Both the position numbers and the translations under genes were made by a program. Positions 1 to 7,320 of a DNA stretch of 11,122 nt are shown piece by piece. How positions within the stretch are numbered: the stretch's first letter is position 1; every line of letters starts with the position of its first letter. The stretch is taken from positions 1 through 11,122 of the forward strand of contig JANYFX010000057.1 in the NCBI GenBank assembly GCA_025359585.1. Reading direction: 5' to 3'. The notes beneath the pieces are model-generated. The model worked only from the letters and a program-made list of their open reading frames with translations. It was not told where the DNA came from and did no database searches. This DNA is from Rhizobacter sp. (GTDB lineage Bacteria > Pseudomonadota > Gammaproteobacteria > Burkholderiales > Burkholderiaceae_C).

Positions 1-360
1 CTCGTGGTGATGGACCACGGCGAAGTGACGGGCATGCTCACCTTTCGCGAAGTGATCCAGGCCATCGTCAAGAACGGCGGCGCGCTCGGCACGCTGCTGG
101 TGCGCGGCGTGATGGACGACCACCCGCTGACCTGCACGCCCGACACCGAGATCGACGAAGTGCGCCGCATGATGCTCGGCCGCCATGCGCGCTACATGCC
201 GGTGCTGACGCAGCGCACGCTGATGGGCGTGATCTCGTTCTACGACGTGGCCAAGGCCGTGGTCGACGGGCAGGACTTCGAGAACCGCATGCTCAAGGCC
301 TACATCCGCGACTGGCCGGTCGAAGACGCGAGCGACGAGCAGGCGCCCACACCGAACTGA
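1..360 (+). CDS. CBS-domain protein, C-terminal part (5' end outside window)
   Basis: The frame is open from the first base and ends at TGA 358-360, leaving about 119 residues of a small soluble protein. It shows most of a tandem pair of CBS domains: the end of the first has the pattern V-M-D-H-G-E-V-T-G-M-L-T-F-R-E, and the second runs from about V-M-D-D-H-P-L through R-Y-M-P-V-L to G-V-I-S-F-Y-D-V-A-K. CBS pairs (Bateman modules) usually bind adenine nucleotides and act as energy sensors; the ligand here cannot be read from sequence. After the second domain come a basic/aromatic stretch (N-R-M-L-K-A-Y-I-R-D-W-P) and a short acidic tail. No other domain is seen, so it resembles the stand-alone CBS proteins of about 150 residues in Burkholderiales. 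A hairpin follows it and aroC lies 108 bp downstream on the same strand. The GTG at position 4 is not the real start. Confidence 0.85.
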   Translation, partial: LVVMDHGEVTGMLTFREVIQAIVKNGGALGTLLVRGVMDDHPLTCTPDTEIDEVRRMMLGRHARYMPVLTQRTLMGVISFYDVAKAVVDGQDFENRMLKAYIRDWPVEDASDEQAPTPN

Positions 361-408
361 GCCGCGCAGGCCTGGCGTTTTCACGCTGGCCTAAAATCGC
401 GCCACACG

Positions 409-431
409 CCACCGCCTCCGGGCGGTGGTTT
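409..431 (+). terminator. Hairpin with UNCG-type tetraloop after the CBS gene
   Basis: An 8-bp perfect G+C-rich stem (409-416 with 421-428) closes a TCCG loop, which belongs to the extra-stable C(UNCG)G tetraloop class. It is followed by TTT and then a second TTT after a CGA interruption. It sits 49 bases after the CBS stop and 40 bases before the aroC start, so it is most simply a rho-independent terminator for the CBS gene, though with a short broken U-tract. If transcription of aroC starts upstream of it, the hairpin would instead lie in the aroC leader. A weaker imperfect stem (about 368-377 with 384-392) precedes it. Confidence 0.5.
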
Positions 432-468
432 CGATTTCGGCTTCCGCGTTTCGACGCCCCAACACACC

Positions 469-1578
469 ATGTCCGGCAGCACCCTCGGCGAACTCTTTCG
501 CGTCACCAACTTCGGTGAAAGCCACGGCCCGGCCATCGGCTGCGTGATCGACGGCTGCCCGCCCGGCATGGCCTTGTCGGAAGCCGACATCCAGCCCGAA
601 CTCGACCGGCGCCGCCCCGGCACCTCGCGCCATGTGACGCAGCGCAACGAACCCGACACGGTGGAGATCCTTTCGGGTGTGTACGAAGGCCTGACGACCG
701 GCACGCCGATCTGCCTGCTGATCCGCAACACCGACCAGCGCAGCAAGGACTACGGCAACATCCTGCAGACCTTTCGCCCCGGCCACGCCGACTACGCCTA
801 CCTGCACAAATACGGCCTGCGCGACCCGCGCGGTGGTGGCCGCGCTTCGGCACGCTTGACCGCGCCGATGGTCGGTGCCGGTGCTGTGGCGCGCAAGTGG
901 CTCAAGCTCAAACACGGCACCACCTTCTCGGGCCACATGACGCAGATCGGCGACATCGTGATCCCGTTCGAGTCGATGGCGCACGTTCCGAACAACCCGT
1001 TCTTCGCCGCGAACATCACCGACATCGCGCGCCTCGAAGCCTACATGGACGATCTGCGCAAGGCCGGCGACAGCTGCGGCGCGCGCATTCACGTGGCGGC
1101 GCACGGCGTGCCCGTCGGCCTGGGCGAGCCGCTGTTCGACAAGCTCGATGCCGACATCGCCAAGGCGATGATGGGCATCAACGCCGTCAAGGGCGTCGAG
1201 ATCGGCGCCGGTTTCGCCAGCGTGGCCCAACGTGGCACGACACACGGCGACGAGCTCACGCCCGAAGGCTTCTCGACCAACAACGCCGGTGGCGTGCTCG
1301 GTGGCATTTCGACCGGGCAAGACATCACCGTCAGCATCGCCGTCAAGCCGACCAGCTCGATCCGCAGCCCGCGCCAGTCGATCGATCTGCAGGGCCAGCC
1401 GGCCACGGTCGAGACCTTCGGCCGGCACGACCCCTGCGTCGGCATCCGCGCCACGCCGATCGCCGAAGCGATGCTCGCATTGGTGCTGATGGACCACGCC
1501 TTGCGCCAGCGCGCGCAGTGCGGCGATGTGCGGGTCGCCACGAAGCCGATCCAGGCGCAGTCGCCCGCGCGCGGCTGA
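469..1578 (+). CDS. aroC: Chorismate synthase
   Basis: This 369-residue protein converts 5-enolpyruvylshikimate-3-phosphate to chorismate, the last shared step to aromatic amino acids, folate and quinones. The reaction requires reduced FMN, without net redox change, in the cytosol. All three family signatures are visible: G-E-S-H-G-P-A-I-G near residue 17 with D-G-C-P-P-G just after, the G-G-G-R-A-S-A-R segment near residue 123, and R-H-D-P-C-V-G-I-R-A-T-P-I-A-E near residue 322. R-N-T-D-Q-R-S-K-D-Y is the expected active-site stretch. Length is normal for the bacterial enzyme (about 350-370). The start is chosen because M-S-G-x-T-L-G is the usual N-terminus; no clear Shine-Dalgarno sequence precedes it. 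Its TGA overlaps the ATG of the following MFS gene by one base, so the two are probably co-transcribed and translationally coupled. Confidence 0.97.
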   Translation: MSGSTLGELFRVTNFGESHGPAIGCVIDGCPPGMALSEADIQPELDRRRPGTSRHVTQRNEPDTVEILSGVYEGLTTGTPICLLIRNTDQRSKDYGNILQTFRPGHADYAYLHKYGLRDPRGGGRASARLTAPMVGAGAVARKWLKLKHGTTFSGHMTQIGDIVIPFESMAHVPNNPFFAANITDIARLEAYMDDLRKAGDSCGARIHVAAHGVPVGLGEPLFDKLDADIAKAMMGINAVKGVEIGAGFASVAQRGTTHGDELTPEGFSTNNAGGVLGGISTGQDITVSIAVKPTSSIRSPRQSIDLQGQPATVETFGRHDPCVGIRATPIAEAMLALVLMDHALRQRAQCGDVRVATKPIQAQSPARG

Positions 1579-2786
1579 TGCCGGCTCCGGCCGGCGCGCC
1601 TTCAAAGCGCGCGCTGTTCGCGTTCAGCGCGGTCTCGTTCGCCTACTTCTCCTACGCCGGCCTGTTCGGCACCTACGCGCCGCTGTGGTTCCAGAGCCTG
1701 GGCTTCAGCACGCTGGCGATCGGGGCGCTGGCTTCGCTGCAAAGCGCGACCCGCCTGTTCAGCCCTTACGCGTGGGGCTGGCTGGCCGACCACACCGGGC
1801 AACGCACGCGGTTGCTGCGCATCGCGGTCGCGCTCGCGCTCGCCAGCGTGATCGGCCTTTTCGTGTCGCCCGTGTACGGATGGATCGCCGCGGTGACCTT
1901 GGCGCTGCACACCTGCACCGCCGGCGTGGTCCCGATCAGTGAAGCGGCGCTCGCCCACCTCGTCAGCCACGGCGAAACGCTGAACGTGGGGCGCTACGGC
2001 CGTGTGCGGGTCTGGGGTTCGATCGGCTTCATTCTCGCGGTGATCGGCAGCGGGGTGGCGCTGCAAGGGTTGGGCGTGCAGGCCTTCCCGTGGCTGGTGT
2101 TGACGCTGCTGGGCCTGCTGCTGGTCGCGGCGCTGCGCCTGCCCGTCGTGACCGAAGCGGCGCATGGCAGCGAGGCCGCGCCGGGCGCGCTGGCGGTCTT
2201 GCGTCGGCCCGTCGTTGCGTGGTTTTTCGCTGGCGTGTTTTTCACCGTGCTCGCGCACACCAGCCTGTACGCCTTTTTGTCGCTCTACCTCGTGTCGCTC
2301 GGGTACAGCAAGAGCGCGGTCGGCCTGATCTGGGCCGTGGGCGTGGCGGCCGAAGTGGCCTGGTTCTGGTTCCAGGGCCGCTGGCTGATGCGCCTGTCGC
2401 CGCAGGTGTGGCTGTTGCTCGCGGCCGGGGTCTCGGTGCTGCGCTTCGCGGTGATCGCTGCTTTCGGCGCCACGCCGTGGGTGCTGGTGCTTGCGCAACT
2501 GACCCACGCCGTGACTTTCGCGGCCCAGCACAGCTCGTGCATCGGCATGATCAACCGGCACTTCCCCGGCAGGCTGCGCGGGCGTGGGCAGGCGCTGTAC
2601 ACGGTGCTCGGTTATGGCGCGTCGGGCGTCATCGGCGGGCTGGCCGGGGGCGCCTTGAGCGAAGCCTTCGGGTTCGCGGCGGTGTTCTGGGCCGCGAGCG
2701 CTGCGGCTTGCATCGCGGCGCTTTGCTGCTGGCGTGCGCTGCGCCTTGAGCGCGTTTTCGGCTCGCCCGCTCAACCGGCATCCTGA
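1578..2786 (+). CDS. MFS permease, phenylpropionate/HcaT-like family
   Basis: This 402-residue inner-membrane protein has about twelve hydrophobic segments. Features of the Major Facilitator Superfamily seen here are the loop-2/3 motif G-W-L-A-D-H-T-G-Q-R-T-R (residues about 71-82) and the segment G-R-Y-G-R-V-R-V-W-G-S-I-G-F (about 138-151). The latter is typical of the phenylpropionate permease/nucleoside-symporter-like branch that includes E. coli HcaT. The substrate is not evident; an aromatic acid or a related hydrophobic anion is a guess from the family. The ATG is the last base of the aroC stop (TGATG), which fixes the start by coupling and puts the gene in one unit with chorismate synthase. 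The length fits the family (about 380-410). A 96-bp gap without a convincing terminator separates it from the RND genes, so read-through is possible. Confidence 0.88.
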   Translation: MPAPAGAPSKRALFAFSAVSFAYFSYAGLFGTYAPLWFQSLGFSTLAIGALASLQSATRLFSPYAWGWLADHTGQRTRLLRIAVALALASVIGLFVSPVYGWIAAVTLALHTCTAGVVPISEAALAHLVSHGETLNVGRYGRVRVWGSIGFILAVIGSGVALQGLGVQAFPWLVLTLLGLLLVAALRLPVVTEAAHGSEAAPGALAVLRRPVVAWFFAGVFFTVLAHTSLYAFLSLYLVSLGYSKSAVGLIWAVGVAAEVAWFWFQGRWLMRLSPQVWLLLAAGVSVLRFAVIAAFGATPWVLVLAQLTHAVTFAAQHSSCIGMINRHFPGRLRGRGQALYTVLGYGASGVIGGLAGGALSEAFGFAAVFWAASAAACIAALCCWRALRLERVFGSPAQPAS

Positions 2787-2882
2787 CCCCCACAATCTGC
2801 AGACCGTCGCAAGGGATGGCGGGGCCCGGGGCGGCATGTCTACACTTCGGGTCCAGCAGAACAACACAGGAAAGGAAGCCTC

Positions 2883-4049
2883 ATGCGCAAGCAGTGGCTC
2901 GTGGGCGCAGGCGTTGCGATCATCGTCGCCGCCGTCGCTCTGGCAGTCGTGTCGCGTGCCAAAAGCAGCAACGACTCCAAAGACAAAAAACCCGAGGTCA
3001 CCCTCGAATTCACCCCCGCAGAGGTGGTTCAGCCCGTGCTCGCGGCCTTGCCCGAGCGCATCGAGTTCTCGGGCTCGCTGATGGCGCCGCGCACGGCCGT
3101 CGTGCGGGCCAAGGCTTCGGGCACCTTGCTCGCGCTCTCGGTCGCCGAAGGGCAACGGGTCAAGGCCGGGCAACAACTCGGTGTCATCGACCTGGCCGAC
3201 CTGCAAAGCCGCGCCGCCGAACGCTCGGCCGGGGTCGAGTCGGCGCAGGCGCGGGTGGTCGAAGCCGAACGCGCGCACACCGCCAACGAAGGCCTGGCGA
3301 ACCAGAAGTTCATCTCGGCGAACGCGCTCGAGTCCTCGCGCGCCACGCTCGAGACGGCGCGCGCTCAGCTCAAGTCGACACAGGCCGCGCTGGCCACTTC
3401 GAAGCTCGGCATCCGCGAGGCCGCTCTGACCGCGCCGATCAGCGGGGTGATCGGGCGCCGCAATGTGCTGCCGGGTGAAAAGGTCAGTGCCGAGCAGGAG
3501 CTGATGACGGTCGTCGACCTGTCGGTGCTCGAACTCGCTGGCGTCGTCGGCACGCACCAGGTCTCGGCGCTGAAGCCGGGGCAGGCGCTGTCGGTGCGGG
3601 TCGAAGGTTCAGCCGCGCCGGTGAAGGGCCGCATCGACCGCATCGCGCCCTCGGCCGAACCGGGCACGCGCGGCATCCGCGCGGTGGTGGTGCTGGCCAA
3701 CCCCGATGAGGCCTTCCGCGCCGGCCAGTACGCGAGCGCCGTCGTGATGCTCGAAGACGCGGCGCAGCGCCTGACCGTGCCGATCGCCTCGGTCGGCCAG
3801 GCCTCCGGACAGGACTATGTGTGGACGGTCGAGAAGGGCGCGCTGGTGCGCCGCATCGTCATCACCGGCCGGCGCGACAGCGTCGGCGGCCGGGTCGAAG
3901 TGACGCAGGGCCTGACGCCCGAACTGCAGGTGCTGAGCGCACGTTTCGACAGCCTGAAGGAAGGTGCACCGGCCAAGATCGTCGCGAAGGCTGCGGCGCC
4001 CACAGCGCCAGCGGCGAGTGCCTCTGCCGCCGCCACCAAGGCGTCCTGA
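2883..4049 (+). CDS. RND efflux periplasmic adaptor (membrane fusion protein)
   Basis: This 388-residue adaptor would link the inner-membrane RND permease encoded just downstream to an outer-membrane channel. Residues about 5-24 form one uncleaved-looking hydrophobic anchor; there is no lipobox cysteine, so it is not a lipoprotein of the AcrA type. Then follow the first lipoyl half (about 62-104, with S-G-T-L-L-A-L-S-V-A-E-G-Q-R-V-K-A-G-Q), an Ala/Glu/Arg-rich coiled-coil hairpin (about 105-178), the second lipoyl half (about 181-213, L-T-A-P-I-S-G-V-I-G-R-R), a beta-barrel domain (about 214-292), a membrane-proximal domain (about 293-365), and an Ala/Lys-rich low-complexity tail. An A/G-rich Shine-Dalgarno stretch at 2868-2878 supports the ATG. 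The substrate cannot be read from sequence. The permease start is one base past this stop, so the two are surely one operon. Confidence 0.93.
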   Translation: MRKQWLVGAGVAIIVAAVALAVVSRAKSSNDSKDKKPEVTLEFTPAEVVQPVLAALPERIEFSGSLMAPRTAVVRAKASGTLLALSVAEGQRVKAGQQLGVIDLADLQSRAAERSAGVESAQARVVEAERAHTANEGLANQKFISANALESSRATLETARAQLKSTQAALATSKLGIREAALTAPISGVIGRRNVLPGEKVSAEQELMTVVDLSVLELAGVVGTHQVSALKPGQALSVRVEGSAAPVKGRIDRIAPSAEPGTRGIRAVVVLANPDEAFRAGQYASAVVMLEDAAQRLTVPIASVGQASGQDYVWTVEKGALVRRIVITGRRDSVGGRVEVTQGLTPELQVLSARFDSLKEGAPAKIVAKAAAPTAPAASASAAATKAS

Positions 4050-4050
4050 C

Positions 4051-7000
4051 ATGTGGTTCACCCGCGTCTCCATCAACAACCCGGTCTTCGCCACGATGGT
4101 GATGGCGGCGCTGTGCGTGCTCGGCCTGTTCTCGTACAGCCAGCTGCGCGTCGAGCGCCTGCCCGACATCTCGCCGCCGGTCGTGTTCGTCAGCGTGGCC
4201 TACCCGGGCGCTTCACCCGAAGCGGCCGAGACCGAGCTGACCCGCCCGATCGAGCTCGCGCTGAACGGCATCGCCGGCGTGAAGATGATCCGCTCGAACA
4301 GCCTCGAAGGCACGAGCCAGACGGTGGTCGAATTCCAGCTCAGCGCCGACATGAACCGCGCCGTGCAAGACGTGCGCGACAAGGTCTCTGCGCTGCAGCC
4401 GAGCTTTCCGCGTGACGCGAAAGCACCCTACATCTCGCGCTTCGACGGCGACAACGCGCAGCCCACCGTCTACCTCGCCTTGGTGGCGCCGGAACGCAGC
4501 GCGCGCGAGCTGTCGCTGCTGGCCGATCAGGTCGTGCGCAAACGGCTCGAGCGGGTCGGCGGTGTCGCCAAGGTCGACGTGAGCGGCCTCACGGTGCGGC
4601 AACTGCGCATCAACCTCGACCCGCAGCGCCTGCGCGCCTACCAGCTCACGCCGGCCGACGTGTCGGCCGCGCTGCAACGTGCCAATGCCGACGTGCCGGT
4701 CGGCCTGCTCAGCAGCGGCAAGGAAGACGCGCTGGTGCGCGTCGAAGGCCGGGTGCGTGACCCGAAGGCCTTCGCCGACGTGGTGGTGGCCAACCGCGGC
4801 AACCTGATCGTGCGGCTCGGCGACCTGGGCGAGCTGGTCGAACGCGAGCGCGAGCCGGTGTCGATCGCGCGGGTCGACGGTGTGCCGTCGGTCTCGTTCC
4901 AGGTCTTCAAGCAGCAAGACGCCAACATCGTCGAAACCGGCGAAGGCATCAAGCTCGCGACCGAAGAGCTGCGCAAGGCCTTGCCGACCGGCGTGGAGCT
5001 GCGGCTCGTCTACGCCGACAGCGACTGGGTGCGCGACTCTCTCACCGGCGTGAAGCGCACGCTGATCGAAGGCGCGCTGCTCACGGTCGCGATCGTGTTC
5101 CTGTTCCTGCACAGCTGGCGCAGCACCATCATCACCGGCCTCACGCTGCCGATCTCGGTGATCTCGGCCTTCATCGCGGTGTATGCCTTCGGCTTCACGC
5201 TGAACTTCATGACGATGATGGCGCTGAGCCTGTGCATCGGCCTCTTGATCGACGATGCGATCGTGGTGCGCGAGAACATCGTGCGCCACATCCACATGGG
5301 CAAGGGCCACGTGGCCGCAGCACGCGAAGGCACCGAAGAGATCGGCCTGGCGGTCATGGCCACCACGTTCGCGATCTGCGCGGTGTTCGTGCCGGTGGCG
5401 TTCATGAAAGGCATCATCGGCAAGTTCTTCTTCCCGTTCGGCATCACGGTCGCGGTGGCGGTGCTGGTGAGTTTGTTCGTCAGCTTCACGCTCGACCCGA
5501 TGCTCTCGAGCATCTGGAAAGACCCGCCGGTCAACCGGCTCGGGCGCGTCTGGGGCCTGGGCCACCTGATGCGCGCCACCGACCGGCTGCTCGATGTGAT
5601 GCATGCGCTCTACGAGCGCTTGATCCACTGGGTGTTCGCAGGCAAGCGCCACCAAATCTGGGTGCCGCCGATCCCGGCCTTCGGGCGCCCGTTCGACGCG
5701 AACGGCCAGCGTGACAAGAGCCAGCCGCGGCGCGTGCGCTTCGCCACCATCACACCGCGTGCGATCGTGCTGTGCGCCGGGCTGGCCAGCTTTGTCGGTG
5801 CGCTCGCGCTGGCGCCCTTGGTCGGCAGCGAGTTCATTCCCGACGCCGACAACAGCTACATCTCGCTCAACGTGCGCATGCCGGTGGGCACCAGCCTGAC
5901 GCGCGGCGACGAGAAGATGAAGCAGGTCGAAGCGCTCGTGCGCGTGATGCCCGAGGTGCGTCTGATGTCGACGCAGGTGGGCGATGTGGACGGCAGCCGC
6001 AACGTCGGCAACCTGACGCTGCAGCTCGTCAAGCCGAGCGAGCGCAAACGCTCGCAGAAGGAAGTGGAAGAGGCGATCCGCAAGGCCATCGCGCCGATCC
6101 CCGGCGCCGACGTGTCGATCGGCAACCGGCCGATCTACATCGCGTTGCTCGGTCCCGACCCGAAGGTGCTCGACGCCGAGGTGCTGCGCCTGGCCGACAA
6201 GGTGCGCCAGGTCAAGGGCATCACCGACCTCGAAACCTCGGTCAAGCCCGGCCTGCCAGCCTACGCTGTGCGCCTGCGGCCCGACGCGGTGCGCGAGCTC
6301 GGCCTCACGCCGACCCAGCTCGCCACCAGCCTGCGCAGCTTCGTCAACGGCGACGTGGCGACCTACTGGACCGCGCCCGACGGCGAGCAGGTGGAACTGG
6401 AGCTGCGCCTGCCGCAGTTGCTGCGCGAGAACGTGGCCCAGCTCGACAACCTGCCGGTGGCCTACGCCAAGGACGGCACGCCGATCGCACTCTCGCGCGT
6501 GGCCGACGTGGTGCCCGTGGTCAACCCCGAGGTCATCAAGCGGCAAGACCTGCAGCGCCGCCAGGCCATCTACGCCGGCGTGACGGGCCGGCCGAGCGGC
6601 GACGTGGGCAGCGAGGTGAGAAAACTCGTCGATGCCACGCAGCTGCCACCGGGTTACCGTTTCGACCAGGGCGGCCAGTCGCGCGAGCAGGCCGAGGCCT
6701 TCAAGGGCATTCTGCTGGCGCTGGTGGCGGCGGTGGTCTTCATCTACATCGTGCTGGCCTCGCAGTTTGGCAGCTTCCTGCAGCCGCTCGCGATCATGGC
6801 TTCGTTGCCGCTGGCGCTGATCGGCGTGATGCTCGCGCTGCTGATCACACGCTCGACGCTGAACCTGTTTTCGATGATCGGCCTGGTCATGCTGATGGGC
6901 CTGGTGACGAAGAACGCGATCCTGCTGGTCGACTTTGCGAACCAGGCGCGCAAGACCGGGCTGAACACCGCCGAGGCGCTGTTGCAGGCCGGCCTGGTGC

Positions 7001-7278
7001 GCATGCGCCCGATCATGATGACGACGGCGGCGATGGTCTTCGGCATGCTGCCGCTCGCACTCGCGCTCGACGAAGGCGGCGAGATCCAGGCCTCGATGGG
7101 CCGCGCGATCATCGGCGGCGTGATCACATCGACGTTGCTGACGCTGATCGTCATCCCGGTGCTCTACAGCTACCTCGACGGCCTGGCGGCGTGGTCGAAG
7201 CGCCGCTTCGGCACGCCGCACGAGGGCGCTTCAGCCGGTGGCGCGATCCCGGAGCAGATGCCGGCGGCCAAGGAGTGA
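4051..7278 (+). CDS. RND efflux permease, HAE1/AcrB-like
   Basis: This 1075-residue inner-membrane pump subunit exports substrates by proton antiport. The layout is the standard duplicated RND fold: TM1 near residues 10-29, a first periplasmic porter/docking region to about 335, TM2-6 to about 489, TM7 near 571-590, a second porter region to about 880, and TM8-12 to about 1050. The proton-relay residues are present: D401-D402 in G-L-L-I-D-D-A-I-V-V (AcrB D407/D408), K954 in V-T-K-N-A-I-L-L-V-D-F (AcrB K940), and R984 and T991 in the last TM region. This argues for an active pump. The cytoplasmic stretch between TM6 and TM7 (about 491-570) is some 35-40 residues longer than I recall for AcrB and contains a Pro/Arg/Lys-rich part. 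The start directly follows the adaptor stop (TGAcATG). No outer-membrane factor gene follows; the pump may borrow a TolC-like channel encoded elsewhere. Confidence 0.94.
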   Translation: MWFTRVSINNPVFATMVMAALCVLGLFSYSQLRVERLPDISPPVVFVSVAYPGASPEAAETELTRPIELALNGIAGVKMIRSNSLEGTSQTVVEFQLSADMNRAVQDVRDKVSALQPSFPRDAKAPYISRFDGDNAQPTVYLALVAPERSARELSLLADQVVRKRLERVGGVAKVDVSGLTVRQLRINLDPQRLRAYQLTPADVSAALQRANADVPVGLLSSGKEDALVRVEGRVRDPKAFADVVVANRGNLIVRLGDLGELVEREREPVSIARVDGVPSVSFQVFKQQDANIVETGEGIKLATEELRKALPTGVELRLVYADSDWVRDSLTGVKRTLIEGALLTVAIVFLFLHSWRSTIITGLTLPISVISAFIAVYAFGFTLNFMTMMALSLCIGLLIDDAIVVRENIVRHIHMGKGHVAAAREGTEEIGLAVMATTFAICAVFVPVAFMKGIIGKFFFPFGITVAVAVLVSLFVSFTLDPMLSSIWKDPPVNRLGRVWGLGHLMRATDRLLDVMHALYERLIHWVFAGKRHQIWVPPIPAFGRPFDANGQRDKSQPRRVRFATITPRAIVLCAGLASFVGALALAPLVGSEFIPDADNSYISLNVRMPVGTSLTRGDEKMKQVEALVRVMPEVRLMSTQVGDVDGSRNVGNLTLQLVKPSERKRSQKEVEEAIRKAIAPIPGADVSIGNRPIYIALLGPDPKVLDAEVLRLADKVRQVKGITDLETSVKPGLPAYAVRLRPDAVRELGLTPTQLATSLRSFVNGDVATYWTAPDGEQVELELRLPQLLRENVAQLDNLPVAYAKDGTPIALSRVADVVPVVNPEVIKRQDLQRRQAIYAGVTGRPSGDVGSEVRKLVDATQLPPGYRFDQGGQSREQAEAFKGILLALVAAVVFIYIVLASQFGSFLQPLAIMASLPLALIGVMLALLITRSTLNLFSMIGLVMLMGLVTKNAILLVDFANQARKTGLNTAEALLQAGLVRMRPIMMTTAAMVFGMLPLALALDEGGEIQASMGRAIIGGVITSTLLTLIVIPVLYSYLDGLAAWSKRRFGTPHEGASAGGAIPEQMPAAKE

Positions 7279-7285
7279 TCGAAGC

Positions 7286-7309
7286 CCGGCTGCGCTGCCG
7301 CGCAGCCGG
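7286..7309. terminator. Hairpin between convergent RND permease and phaZ genes
   Basis: A perfect 10-bp, almost all-G/C stem (7286-7295 with 7300-7309) closes a four-base TGCC loop. It fills most of the 42-bp space between the permease stop (7276-7278) and the phaZ stop (7321-7323), which converge here. Neither side has a real T-tract, so as an intrinsic terminator it is incomplete. Its position between two convergent 3' ends suggests it ends or protects transcripts from both strands. Confidence 0.55.
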
Positions 7310-7320
7310 AGAAGCCCTCC

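Noticed and set aside
392..397. TAAAAT as a -10 box for aroC
   Set aside because: Five of six bases match, but no acceptable -35 hexamer lies 16-18 bases upstream, so a promoter here cannot be supported.
391..1605. A 404-codon minus-strand frame opposite aroC, and a 651-codon frame at 1602-3557 opposite the MFS and adaptor genes
   Set aside because: Same codon-bias artefact: low-complexity, Arg/His/Asp-rich translations crossing gene boundaries, with true genes on the other strand.
2787..2882. Promoter or terminator between the MFS and adaptor genes
   Set aside because: A G/C-rich patch (GGGGCCCGGGG) and a weak TACACT hexamer were noted, but there is no stem with a T-tract and no fitting -35 box.
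4213..7221. A 1002-codon open frame on the minus strand opposite the RND permease
   Set aside because: It is His/Arg/Asp/Gln-rich with no domain pattern, as expected antisense to a GC-rich gene with strong third-position G/C bias. The plus-strand frame has every RND landmark.
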